DNA of 44,288 nucleotides, taken from the NCBI RefSeq assembly GCF_020531905.1, contig NZ_JAJAWG010000016.1, positions 1-44,288 on the forward strand. The letters are read 5' to 3'. Positions 1-8,037 of this stretch are shown here, one piece after another. The notes under the pieces were generated by a model. That model was not told the DNA's origin. It saw only the letters and a program-made list of their open reading frames with translations, and did no database searches. Each line of letters begins with the position of its first letter. Position 1 is the first letter of the stretch. This DNA comes from Deefgea salmonis. Its GTDB lineage: Bacteria > Pseudomonadota > Gammaproteobacteria > Burkholderiales > Chitinibacteraceae. Position numbers and translations under genes: made by a program.

Positions 1-1060
1 CCATGATAATCAGCGGCAGGGGTAAAGACGATTTTGCCATCGACAATCGCCACAGTGCCATTCACCGCGTTTTGCACGCTGATGATGGTCAGCGTATCCC
101 CATCGGGGTCGGTGTCATTGGCCAGTAGTAGCGCAGGGTTAATGGTGAGTGGCTGATCTTCTAGCGTGGTTAACGCGTCATCCGCTGCACCGCTGCTGTT
201 GTCATCTTTGGGCGTTGGTGTGTCATTGACCGGCGTCACGCCGATATTCACTGTTGCGGTGGCGGTACCGCCGTGGCCATCGCTCACGGTGTAAGTAAAA
301 CTCGCGGGGCCGTTGTAATTGGGATTGGGCGTGAATACCACATTGCCATTCACTAATGCCACGGTGCCATTGACGGCATTTTGCACGCTGATAATCGTCA
401 ACGTATCACCATCGGGGTCGCTGTCATTGGCCAGTAGTAGCGCAGGGTTAATGGTGAGTGGCTGATCTTCTAGCGTGGTTAACGCGTCATCCGCCGCACC
501 GCTGCTGTTGTCATCTTTGGGCGTTGGTGTGTCATTGACCGGCGTCACGCCGATATTGACGGTCGCAGTCGCGGTGCCACCGTGGCCATCGCTCACGGTG
601 TAAGTAAAACTCGCGGGGCCGTTGTAATTGGGATTGGGCGTGAATACCACATTGCCATTCACTAATGCCACCGTGCCATTGACGGCATTTTGCACGCTGA
701 TAATCGTCAGCGTATCACCATCGGGGTCGGTGTCATTGGCCAGTAGTATCGCAGGGTTAATGGTAAGTGGCTGATCTTCTAGCGTGGTTAACGCATCGTC
801 CGCCGCGCCGCTGCTGTTGTCATCTTTGGGCGTTGGCGTGTCATTGACCGGCGTCACGCCGATATTGACCGTTGCAGTGGCTGTGCCGCCGTGGCCATCG
901 CTCACGGTGTAAGTAAAGCTCGCTGGCCCGTTGTAATTGGGATTGGGTGTGAATACCACATTGCCATTCACTAATGCCACGGTGCCATTGACGGCATTTT
1001 GCACGCTGATGATGGTGAGCGTATCGCCATCGGGGTCGCTGTCATTTTGCAATAAGCGGC
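1..1060 (-). repeat. Tandem 309-bp coding repeats (103 aa each)
   Basis: The same word (ttttgcacg) recurs at 70, 379, 688 and 997, exactly 309 bases apart, and the intervening sequence is nearly identical between units, with only scattered single-base changes. Each unit encodes one cadherin-like domain of the adhesin. The unit at the extreme left (1-69) is more divergent. DNA-level identity this high suggests recent amplification or gene conversion, and the copy number may vary between strains. Confidence 0.93.
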
Positions 1061-1664
1061 TGCTTGGAATTTGTAAAACACTGTCTTCTGGAACAGTTAA
1101 TCCATCATCAGCCGCATTTGAACCATTAATGCTTTGGCTTGTATCGTCTCGCGCCTGCGGAGCTCGATTGCCAATCACAGGATCAACATAGCTATTTTTG
1201 CCGTCAAGCAGAATGCCCTCAGTAGGAAATCCAGTTGGAATCAGTACCCGAGAGTGCGGGCCTTCGATCACCACAAAGCTATGGCCTGCATTTTCACCGC
1301 CAGCAGCGCCAGCAGCAGAAGCGGCTGCCACTTCAGTAGGATCGGCGCCTTGCTCGATTAAAGCTTGAATTTTCGCGGCATCATTGGCCGCGCTGACTGC
1401 GGGTTGATACAAGCTAGCGAGTAATTCGCTGGTAATGCTGAATGAATCAGAATGCCCCAAGCTAATTGGATTAGCCCCTGCAAATTGGAGTGCTATTGCG
1501 CCGGTAGCACCGGTTTGAATGGTGTCACCGGTATTGACCTTATCGCCAACTTGCAGCGTATGGATTTGCCCTGCGGCGGTGAGTACTTTGACTTCGCCCA
1601 TCACCTGCGTCACGGTGCCTTGGCTGGCAATGGTATGAGTCGAGATATTTGCTTGCTTGGCCAT
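1..1664 (-). CDS. LapA-type giant repeat adhesin, N-terminal part (C-terminus outside window)
   Basis: Reading leftward from the ATG at 1664, the frame stays open to the window edge (about 554 codons seen), so the gene is cut. The first 110 or so residues form a retention region like that of LapA adhesins (VGDKVNTGDTIQTG at about 39-52, then an IEQGADPTEVAAAS stretch). A di-alanine run SAAGAAGG follows at residues 116-123, at the place where LapA proteins carry their LapG cleavage site. From about residue 180 the protein is built of 103-residue cadherin/VCBS-like domains with the Ca-binding style motif NDSDPDGDTLTI. Such adhesins are known to be exported by a type I system and held in the outer membrane by the N-terminal module. 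No type I exporter genes lie in the window. The gene diverges from the LuxR-lapG-lapD genes, which supports the assignment. The full length cannot be judged. Confidence 0.88.
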   Translation of the reverse strand, partial: MAKQANISTHTIASQGTVTQVMGEVKVLTAAGQIHTLQVGDKVNTGDTIQTGATGAIALQFAGANPISLGHSDSFSITSELLASLYQPAVSAANDAAKIQALIEQGADPTEVAAASAAGAAGGENAGHSFVVIEGPHSRVLIPTGFPTEGILLDGKNSYVDPVIGNRAPQARDDTSQSINGSNAADDGLTVPEDSVLQIPSSRLLQNDSDPDGDTLTIISVQNAVNGTVALVNGNVVFTPNPNYNGPASFTYTVSDGHGGTATATVNIGVTPVNDTPTPKDDNSSGAADDALTTLEDQPLTINPAILLANDTDPDGDTLTIISVQNAVNGTVALVNGNVVFTPNPNYNGPASFTYTVSDGHGGTATATVNIGVTPVNDTPTPKDDNSSGAADDALTTLEDQPLTINPALLLANDSDPDGDTLTIISVQNAVNGTVALVNGNVVFTPNPNYNGPASFTYTVSDGHGGTATATVNIGVTPVNDTPTPKDDNSSGAADDALTTLEDQPLTINPALLLANDTDPDGDTLTIISVQNAVNGTVAIVDGKIVFTPAADYH

Positions 1665-1899
1665 GATGAGATTCTCGCTATAGGTAATGCGGCCTAATTG
1701 CTGTCATTGGTATTTCACAGGGCTTAGACCTAAACTATTGAAGAGGCTAAAGTCGATCAATGCTGCTCGGTACTCAAGTGCGATAATAAAAAGCGACAGC
1801 AGCTTTGATACCAAGCCATGATGCAATTGAGTTTTTGCGTCACGACTAACTCATGATCTTGATTCTATGGCCTTACAGTCACGATCGAATCGTCCTCAA

Positions 1900-1920
1900 G
1901 TACTAGGGTTAAACCCGTAC
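1900..1920. promoter_or_regulatory. Candidate operator (inverted repeat) upstream of the LuxR gene
   Basis: GGGTT-A-AACCC (1906-1916) is flanked by GTAC on the left (1900-1903) and GTAC on the right (1917-1920). It lies 28 bases before the LuxR start, in the 283-base space between the divergent adhesin and regulator genes. The function is inferred from position only. Nothing else in 1665-1947 could be assigned firmly. Confidence 0.3.
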
Positions 1921-1947
1921 TCTTGCCAATACTCAGCGGGATGAGTC

Positions 1948-2577
1948 ATGTCTGAGACACATTGTGTCATTTCTAATCATGCTGAATTTCATGCGCTTTG
2001 GGCGCAGGTTTTGGCTGGCAAAGGACCGCTAACTCGGTACGCAGAGATGATGCCAGTGGCCGATCTTTTACTAAATCCACCACGCTCTTGTATTTTGGAT
2101 ATGCGGATTTTTTCGACCATGCCAGAACCACTGTCTTTGATGAATCTGGCTAAAGCGACATGTTTGCTATTGGCATTTGGTGAGTTATCCGTCGACGCCG
2201 AGCTGGCTTGGCTGGCTGTCGGCGTGAAGGCGTGCTGCACGCCTGATTTGCCGTTGGCACGCTTACAGGTGATTGTGGATGTTACCTCGCGCGATGGAAT
2301 TTGGGTTTCAACTGGCGCATTGCCATTTTTATTAAAAGGACTGCAGCATTACACCGCGTCGCATTCAGTCAACGATACGAATAAAAATTTAAAGCAACTT
2401 ACGCCTCAAGAACGAAAAATTGCCAATTTAGTGGCGCAAGGTCAGTCAAATAAACTCATTGCTCGTGAATTAAATATTTCAGATCGCACAGTAAAAACAC
2501 ATTTAAGTACGATATTTTCTAAATTAAATATTCCGGACCGAGTTCATTTGGCTTTATTTATGAATCGCCAGTTTTAA
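1948..2577 (+). CDS. LuxR/NarL-type transcriptional regulator with degenerate receiver-like domain
   Basis: The C-terminus (residues 151-203, LTPQERKIANLVAQGQSNK onward) is a standard LuxR-type helix-turn-helix. The first 130 residues have the spacing of a receiver domain: SCILDMR with Asp51 where the phosphoacceptor strand would be, then LLLAFG and a GVKACC turn where many NarL-type receivers have a GVKGY-like segment. The N-terminal acidic pair is not evident, so phosphorylation is doubtful. A GCGGGA-like ribosome site precedes the ATG at 1948. The stop is followed almost at once by lapG, so cotranscription with lapG and lapD is likely. The divergent adhesin gene is the obvious candidate target. 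The HTH class is sure; the sensing mode is unknown. Confidence 0.85.
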   Translation: MSETHCVISNHAEFHALWAQVLAGKGPLTRYAEMMPVADLLLNPPRSCILDMRIFSTMPEPLSLMNLAKATCLLLAFGELSVDAELAWLAVGVKACCTPDLPLARLQVIVDVTSRDGIWVSTGALPFLLKGLQHYTASHSVNDTNKNLKQLTPQERKIANLVAQGQSNKLIARELNISDRTVKTHLSTIFSKLNIPDRVHLALFMNRQF

Positions 2578-2614
2578 TTTGTACTCATTTAGCATAAATA
2601 CAATAGGTGTTTGT

Positions 2615-3322
2615 GTGCGGCAGATCAATAGATTATTTCTGGTTTTTGTTTGGCGGCAATGGCTGATTGTTGCGGTTTTACTATTTCCGCAAATTATTTT
2701 ATTGCCTAATAGTCAAGGAGAAGATCCATTTCGACTCAGCACGCTGGTGCTAGATAAAGTCGAAAAAAAATATGGTGCAGCAAGTAAGCAAAGACTTGAG
2801 GCTTGGCAAGTATTGTTGTCGAGTGATAAAAATATCGATGATTTAAAAAAAATAAAATTAGTGAATGATTTTTTTAATCAACAAATTGTATTTGTCAGTG
2901 ATGCCCAAAACTGGGGGGTAGAAGATTATTGGGCAACGCCGGTTGAAATGCTAGCCAAAGGGCGTGGTGATTGTGAAGACTTTGCGATTGCTAAGTATTT
3001 TTCTTTACTGGCTTTAGGGCTAGCAGAGAATAAACTCCGCATTACCTATGTACAAGCCAGTGGGTTTGGACCGAATAATTTAGCACATATGGTTTTAAGC
3101 TATTATCCTAAGCCGGCAGAAATGCCATTCATTCTAGATAATTTAATACCAGAAATTCGTCAAGCTGCTTTACGCACGGATTTAACGCCTGTTTATAGTT
3201 TTAATGGTCAAGGCTTATGGTTGGCTAAAGATCGAAGTAATGGCAATGCCAGCGCAAGAAAAAACAATATTGGTTTTTGGTCGAAATTAATGTCGCGTCG
3301 TGGTCATGAATTTGATGATTAA
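2615..3322 (+). CDS. lapG: LapG-type periplasmic cysteine protease (transglutaminase-like)
   Basis: This is a bacterial transglutaminase-like cysteine proteinase. Counting from the GTG at 2615 it has 235 residues: a signal/TM segment at about 10-30, the catalytic cysteine in GRGDCEDFAIAKY (Cys120), His158 in NLAHMVLSYY and Asp175 in FILDNL, in the order of the known LapG Cys-His-Asp triad. LapG cuts the N-terminal retention module of LapA-type adhesins and is held inactive by LapD when c-di-GMP is high. The frame is open back to a TTG at 2579 (247 aa), but TAGGTG (2604-2609) sits five bases before the GTG, so I prefer 2615. It lies between the LuxR gene and lapD, as in other Lap clusters. Confidence 0.9.
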   Translation: MRQINRLFLVFVWRQWLIVAVLLFPQIILLPNSQGEDPFRLSTLVLDKVEKKYGAASKQRLEAWQVLLSSDKNIDDLKKIKLVNDFFNQQIVFVSDAQNWGVEDYWATPVEMLAKGRGDCEDFAIAKYFSLLALGLAENKLRITYVQASGFGPNNLAHMVLSYYPKPAEMPFILDNLIPEIRQAALRTDLTPVYSFNGQGLWLAKDRSNGNASARKNNIGFWSKLMSRRGHEFDD

Positions 3323-3351
3323 AATGATTTGCTGGTTTTAAGGAGAATGTG

Positions 3352-5310
3352 ATGACACTGTTAAAACAGTTGATTCTAATGATTGTATTATTATTTAGCG
3401 TTTTATTCTGTGGTAGCATTTATTTAAGTGTTCAAAATTCACGCGATTTTTTGACTGCAGAATTAACCACAATTTCTCAAGATACAGCAACCTCATTGGG
3501 AATGCAGTTATCGCCTTTGATTTTAGATCCACAGCAGCAAGTTATCGTACAAAGTATGCTCGACGCGGTATTTGATAGTGGCTATTACCGAAAAATTCAA
3601 ATTGTCGATGTGAATGGCATTGTTATTCTAGAAAGAGTCGCCCCTTTGCATATCAATCAGGTGCCCGATTGGTTTGTGCGATTATTTCCAATAGAAACGC
3701 CCAGCGGTGAGTCGTTGATGAGTCATGGTTGGCAGCAAGTAGGATCAATTCGAATTGCGGCTAATCCAGGGATTGCTTATTCCTCATTATGGGCAAATAG
3801 TGCGCATGCTTTTTATTGGTTTTTGGCCGCATTTATTTTGACATTAATCGCGGCAATTAGTCTTTTGCACGTGGTTTTACGGCCATTACGCGCGGTTGAA
3901 ATGCAAGCCATGGCGATTTGTAATCGGGAATATCCAGCGCCAAGCCCATTGCCATGGACGTTAGATTTGCGTCGAGTGGTTGCGGCAATGAATCAAATGA
4001 CGCAAAAGCTCAAAGAAATGTTTGTCGAGCAAATGGCCAGTATTGATCGATTGCGACAAGACGCCTATCTCGATCGGTTAACCGGTTTACCCAATCGGCG
4101 TTATTTTGATTTGCATTTTCGGCAGATCTTAGCCGCTGATGAAGCCTTGGCTTATCGTGCTTTATTGTTTTTAGAAGTGAGCCATTTAAATACACTGAAT
4201 GAGCAACAAGGCTTTCAGTCGGTCGATGCATTATTGATGGCCGTGGCCGACATTTTAAAAACCAGTTTAGCCAATAACGCTGAAGACTCATTTATTGCGC
4301 GAATGAGTGGCAATACATTTGCTTGTTTAATTGCCGACGCCGAATCAGAGCAAGTGGCGCAAATTGCCAGCGATTTAATGCAGCAACTGACCATGCTCAA
4401 CGAAAAAGGGATGACGCCGTATACGCAAATTGGCCATATTGGCGTAGTGATGTATCACGCGCAAACCGGTAGTGAATGGCTCTCAGAGGTGGATTTGGCT
4501 TTACGTACCGCCCAAGCGGCGGGGAGTAATGCGGTTTATTTGGATGAAGGCCAAGATAAACCGGCTTTGGTAACGCGTAATGCCACGCAATGGCGTGATT
4601 TGTTGCAAGCCACATTAAGCCAGCAAAATATTGAGCTCGATACGCAGCGGGTTAAAGCGCTCGATGGACAGAGTTTGCATCATGAGGTGTTTGCGCGAAT
4701 TCGGGATATCGATGGTGAGTTGATCCCTGCCGCTTTATTTATACCGATGGCCAAGCGGCACGGTTTGTTGCCGCAGTTTGATCGTTTGGTGATTGAGCGC
4801 TGTTTAACGCAAATGGCCGCAACGCCGGCACCCACTCGGATGGCGATTAATTTATTTGGTATTTCTATCGCCGATCCTGAGTTTATGGCTTGGCTTACTG
4901 AACGCTTAAACGCCGCGCCGCATTTGGCGCAGCGGCTGTGTTTTGAACTGGCTGAGCAAGAAGCGATGAATCAATTGGCTGATGTAGCTGGCTTTATTGC
5001 CAAAATGACGCCATTGCAGGTGCAAGTTGGCTTAGATAATGTCGGTCGTGGCCTGAGCTCATTGGCATATTTAAACCGACTTAAAGTGCATTACCTCAAA
5101 ATCGATGGCGCGTTTAGTCGGCACATTGATCGCGATCGAGATCACCAATTTTATATGGATGCGATGATTAAAATTGCTCATGGTTTGGATTTGTTGGTGA
5201 TTGCCAAATCAGTCGAAACGGCGGTCGAGCAGACAACATTAGCCGCAATGCGAATCGATGGTATCCAAGGCTTTGCCGTTGAAGACGTCGTGAAGTGGAA
5301 TGTTAATTGA
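3352..5310 (+). CDS. lapD: LapD-type c-di-GMP receptor (degenerate GGDEF and EAL)
   Basis: The protein has 652 residues. TM1 spans about 5-27, a periplasmic LapD/MoxY-type sensor domain about 28-150, TM2 about 152-175, then HAMP, GGDEF (about 235-395) and EAL (about 405-650). The signature motifs are broken: SGNTF at 319-323 stands where GGDEF belongs, and EVF at 445-447 stands for EAL, with DNVG for DDFG and AKSVET for the usual AEGVET. It should therefore bind c-di-GMP without making or degrading it, as LapD does. When c-di-GMP is bound, the periplasmic domain sequesters LapG and the adhesin stays on the cell. AGGAG (3341-3345) favours the ATG at 3352 over the GTG at 3349. It follows lapG by 29 bases. 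Confidence 0.92.
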   Translation: MTLLKQLILMIVLLFSVLFCGSIYLSVQNSRDFLTAELTTISQDTATSLGMQLSPLILDPQQQVIVQSMLDAVFDSGYYRKIQIVDVNGIVILERVAPLHINQVPDWFVRLFPIETPSGESLMSHGWQQVGSIRIAANPGIAYSSLWANSAHAFYWFLAAFILTLIAAISLLHVVLRPLRAVEMQAMAICNREYPAPSPLPWTLDLRRVVAAMNQMTQKLKEMFVEQMASIDRLRQDAYLDRLTGLPNRRYFDLHFRQILAADEALAYRALLFLEVSHLNTLNEQQGFQSVDALLMAVADILKTSLANNAEDSFIARMSGNTFACLIADAESEQVAQIASDLMQQLTMLNEKGMTPYTQIGHIGVVMYHAQTGSEWLSEVDLALRTAQAAGSNAVYLDEGQDKPALVTRNATQWRDLLQATLSQQNIELDTQRVKALDGQSLHHEVFARIRDIDGELIPAALFIPMAKRHGLLPQFDRLVIERCLTQMAATPAPTRMAINLFGISIADPEFMAWLTERLNAAPHLAQRLCFELAEQEAMNQLADVAGFIAKMTPLQVQVGLDNVGRGLSSLAYLNRLKVHYLKIDGAFSRHIDRDRDHQFYMDAMIKIAHGLDLLVIAKSVETAVEQTTLAAMRIDGIQGFAVEDVVKWNVN

Positions 5311-5413
5311 TGGGGTATCTATGTCTGGCCTATATTCAGTAAGCGATTTGTTGATATACCTGCTGAAATGTATCTATGGCAATGTCGGTTGCTGCTGCAT
5401 CGTAGTCGAACGG

Positions 5414-5438
5414 CCTCAGCCAATGATGCCGGCTGAGG
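5414..5438. terminator. Hairpin between convergent lapD and TPM genes
   Basis: CCTCAGCC (5414-5421) pairs with GGCTGAGG (5431-5438) across a nine-base loop. It sits between two convergent genes, which fits a bidirectional terminator. The following T tract is poor (GTTTGGCTTT), so efficiency is uncertain. Confidence 0.5.
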
Positions 5439-5446
5439 GTTTGGCT

Positions 5447-5950
5447 TTAAATCACAATCACGGGGTCATTACATAGCTCGTTAGGATTCTCGCTATCAAC
5501 AGGCAACGGAAAGTGCTGCGCCAATAAGTCGCCCAATTGCTGGAGCGTTTGGCTTAAACCGGGTAGCACCTGATTGGCCGCCAGATCGCGCTCTAATTGC
5601 TGGCAAATGGCTTGCCACTGCGCGGGCGGTACTTTGTTGGCGATACCGCGATCAGCCACTAATTCCAGCTGGCGCTCAGCCAGTAACAGATACAGCACGA
5701 TGCCGGTATTGCCCTCGGTATCCCAAACGCGCAGATCAGAAAACCAGTTCAGCGCACGCTCACGTGCGGTGGTGTTTTGCCAAATTAAACTCATCGGTAA
5801 GCGCGCTTCGATGACCAATCGAATCTCACCCCGATGCCCTTGCTCGGCAGTGGCGATCACTTGACCGAGTGTCGCTTGGCTCGCTGGATTAAAATACTGC
5901 AGAGCCCGATTGGGTTTTAAATGCTGCCAGAGGCGTTTTAATTTTTGCAT
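5447..5950 (-). CDS. TPM-domain protein (short, no signal peptide)
   Basis: It has 167 residues and resembles the short partner of YgcG-type proteins. The TPM fold (TLP18.3/Psb32/MOLO-1) covers most of it: GEIRLVIEAR at the start, ERALNWFSDLRVWDTEGNTG in the middle and LELVADRGI later. There is no signal peptide or TM helix. The start is set by the ribosome site: GGGAGG (5957-5962) directly touches the ATG at 5956 but lies six bases before the ATG at 5950. The ATG at 5950 overlaps the upstream stop as TAATG, so it is translationally coupled to the ygcG-like gene. The biochemical role of this pair is not established. Confidence 0.82.
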   Translation of the reverse strand: MQKLKRLWQHLKPNRALQYFNPASQATLGQVIATAEQGHRGEIRLVIEARLPMSLIWQNTTARERALNWFSDLRVWDTEGNTGIVLYLLLAERQLELVADRGIANKVPPAQWQAICQQLERDLAANQVLPGLSQTLQQLGDLLAQHFPLPVDSENPNELCNDPVIVI

Positions 5951-6843
5951 TACCATCCTCCCGAGGCACCACCGCCTCCAAATCCACCGCCGCCGCCACG
6001 AAAACCGCCACCACCACCGCTGCTGCCACCAAATCCACCACCATACCCGCCGCCACCGCGCCCGCTTTGATGGCTTAAAACTAGGCCGATGAGTTCGATA
6101 AATAAACGGCTACTGACAATACTCAGTGTCAGTGCCATGCCCATGCCAAGCAGCAAAGCCTGCGCGATCGGGGTGCCGGTGCTGATGGCGGCAAAACCAC
6201 TCACTGCCGCTACACCGCCACGCCCCAACCAGCGACCGCCGATTTGGCTCAAAATAAAACCAGCAAATAAAATCCCTGCCAGCGTGAATGGCTCTAAGCC
6301 AAGGATTTTAAAAGGCGCGGCAGCGTCCGGTGCCGTCGCTGCTGCTGGCGGCAGTGCTTCGCCGTCAATTACAGCGCTGATTTTGGCGACGCCAGCGTCG
6401 ATACCGCCGACAAAATCACCTTGCCGGAACGCGGGCAAAATAAACTCACGAATAATTCGGCTACTCACCACATCCGGCAACGCACCTTCAAGACCTCGGC
6501 CGACTTCGATGCGCACTTTTTTATCGTCTTTGGCGACCAACAGCAGCACGCCATCATCCACACTTTTGCGGCCCAATTGCCATTGATCGACCACTTTAAT
6601 CGCAAATTGCTCAATGCTGTCGTCGCCCGTACTTGGCACAATCAGCACTGCCAATTGGCTGCCTTTGCGCTGCTCTAAACTGGCTAACTGCTGATCTAGC
6701 GTTGCAGTTTGCTGGGCATTGAGCGTGTGCGTTAAATCGGTAACTCGGGAATTAAGCTGGGGTATTGCTATGCTAGCAGCGAATACAAAAGGGCATAGCA
6801 ATATACCTAGGATATAGATCAATAATTGGCAGCGGCGCTGCAT
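5950..6843 (-). CDS. YgcG-like TPM-domain membrane protein with Gly-rich tail
   Basis: It has 297 residues: a signal peptide (about 1-23, ending FVFAAS), a TPM domain at about 28-160 (GSQLAVLIVPSTGDDSIEQF, DDGVLLLVAKDDKKVRIEVG), TM segments at about 185-250, and a tail made almost only of Gly, Phe, Tyr and Ser ending ASGGW. This is the usual form of YgcG/beta-propeller-domain methanol dehydrogenase-type annotations, which are misnomers; an envelope role is more likely. Its start overlaps the lemA stop (TAATG at 6845-6841), giving the common lemA-ygcG pairing. Confidence 0.88.
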   Translation of the reverse strand: MQRRCQLLIYILGILLCPFVFAASIAIPQLNSRVTDLTHTLNAQQTATLDQQLASLEQRKGSQLAVLIVPSTGDDSIEQFAIKVVDQWQLGRKSVDDGVLLLVAKDDKKVRIEVGRGLEGALPDVVSSRIIREFILPAFRQGDFVGGIDAGVAKISAVIDGEALPPAAATAPDAAAPFKILGLEPFTLAGILFAGFILSQIGGRWLGRGGVAAVSGFAAISTGTPIAQALLLGMGMALTLSIVSSRLFIELIGLVLSHQSGRGGGGYGGGFGGSSGGGGGFRGGGGGFGGGGASGGW

Positions 6844-7436
6844 TATTTTTTCTCGCCACTAAAGTCCACCGTTGGCGCGCTTGAAATGGCTTTTTCGTTT
6901 TCAACGCTAAAGTTGGGCTTCACTTCAATACCAAACACTTTTGCGGTGAGGTTGTTCGGGAAGGTGCGCGCGGTGGTATTAAAGGCTTTCACGTCTTGGA
7001 TATAGCGATTGCGCGCGACGGTAATTCGATTTTCGGTGCCTTCGAGTTGAGCCGATAAATCGCGGAAGTTTTCATTGGCTTTGAGGTCGGGATATTTTTC
7101 CGAAATTGCCATCAAACGCGACAATGCCGAGCCCATACCGGCTTGTGCTTCTTGAAAACGCTTGAGTGCGGCAGGGTCATTGGCTAATTCTGGGGTGACT
7201 TGGATGCTGCCCACTTTGGCGCGCGCCTCGGTGACACCAAGCAATACTTTTTCTTCATGCGCGGCATAGCCTTTCACCACATTGACTAAGTTGGGCACTA
7301 AATCGGCACGGCGCTGATATTGATTGAGCACTTCGGACCAAGCCGCTGCCACTGTTTCATCTTGGGCTTGCAATGCGTTATAGCCGCAACCGGTGAGTGA
7401 CAAAGCCAATATCCCGCTAATGAATAATCGTTTCAT
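6843..7436 (-). CDS. LemA family lipoprotein
   Basis: It has 197 residues. The N-terminus is a lipoprotein signal with lipobox LTGC (Cys17). The LemA core follows: WSEVLNQYQRRADLVPNLVN, GYAAHEEKVL, then long helices and the conserved RNRYIQDVKAFN and FPNNLTAKVFG. A TAGGAGC ribosome site precedes the ATG. It lies 18 bases after the yhcH-like gene and is coupled to the TPM genes downstream. The function of LemA is unknown, but it is often found with TPM proteins, as here. Confidence 0.92.
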   Translation of the reverse strand: MKRLFISGILALSLTGCGYNALQAQDETVAAAWSEVLNQYQRRADLVPNLVNVVKGYAAHEEKVLLGVTEARAKVGSIQVTPELANDPAALKRFQEAQAGMGSALSRLMAISEKYPDLKANENFRDLSAQLEGTENRITVARNRYIQDVKAFNTTARTFPNNLTAKVFGIEVKPNFSVENEKAISSAPTVDFSGEKK

Positions 7437-7454
7437 ACCGTGCTCCTAAAAAAT

Positions 7455-7919
7455 TTAATTAAGGCAGTTTATATCAATTTTAATTACGACTTTCTTAATG
7501 CTTACCGGCGTGTTGAGCGCACGACATGGTTTATGCAATTCGCCGGGAAAAAAGATGGCATACATCCCCGCGCTTAACACTAGCCGTGATTCATTGTCTT
7601 GTGGGTGCACAAAGGCAATATCGCGTTCGACCAATTGATCGACACTCAGACTCAGCGCCCGATTGGGTGGTAAATAGCCAATCACTTCTTCACCTGCAAC
7701 CAAGTATTGAATATCAATATAGCGTTGATGAAACTCAGGCATGCCGGTATCCCAAGGTTGGGTCATTGGCGTTTGCACAATGGCAATCATGCGCTCGCCA
7801 TCGAGCGGATAGCGGCCAGCTGCCATGGTTGTAAAGTCGGTATGACGTAAATAATTGAGTGCAGTTTCGATGATGGCCGGTAAAGCGCCGTTGGAATGAT
7901 TTAAATGGCCAAGTAGCAT
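7455..7919 (-). CDS. YhcH/YjgK/YiaL (DUF386) family protein
   Basis: It has 154 residues, the normal size for the family. Conserved family features are visible: MIAIVQTP, the metal-site region EFHQRYIDIQYLVAGEE, PQDNESRLVLSAGMYAIFFPGELHKP and KKVVIKI near the end. Family members are cupin-like proteins tied to sugar catabolism (EbgC, NanQ-type anomerases); the substrate cannot be told here because no sugar genes are adjacent. It is the first gene of the run leading to lemA. A 12-bp palindrome lies about 34 bases upstream of its start. Confidence 0.88.
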   Translation of the reverse strand: MLLGHLNHSNGALPAIIETALNYLRHTDFTTMAAGRYPLDGERMIAIVQTPMTQPWDTGMPEFHQRYIDIQYLVAGEEVIGYLPPNRALSLSVDQLVERDIAFVHPQDNESRLVLSAGMYAIFFPGELHKPCRALNTPVSIKKVVIKIDINCLN

Positions 7920-7952
7920 GGTGATGGAGTTCTATTTTGAAATAAACGTGTT

Positions 7953-7964
7953 TGTAATATTACA
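7953..7964. promoter_or_regulatory. Perfect 12-bp palindrome between divergent genes
   Basis: TGTAATATTACA lies in the 118-base space between the yhcH-like gene (minus) and the small secreted protein (plus). Its symmetry and placement suit a dimeric repressor site. The cognate regulator is not in view. Confidence 0.35.
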
Positions 7965-8015
7965 GTATCGTAATTATGTCGCTTGCCTTCTTATGACCCA
8001 AACTTGATGATCTTG

Positions 8016-8031
8016 CCCTTCAATTGAAGGG
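8016..8031. promoter_or_regulatory. Perfect 16-bp palindrome covering a ribosome binding site
   Basis: CCCTTCAATTGAAGGG ends a few bases before the start of the 8038 gene, and its right arm contains the AAGG that must serve as ribosome site. As DNA it could be an operator; as RNA it could hide the ribosome site. Confidence 0.4.
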
Positions 8032-8037
8032 TCAATG

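Noticed and set aside
1-1060. Regular repeats that could suggest a CRISPR array
   Set aside because: The period is 309 bases with no unique spacers; the repeats encode adhesin domains in one open frame.
6089-6586. 165-codon frame opposite the ygcG-like gene
   Set aside because: Shadow frame; the minus strand has a signal peptide, TPM domain and coupled start.
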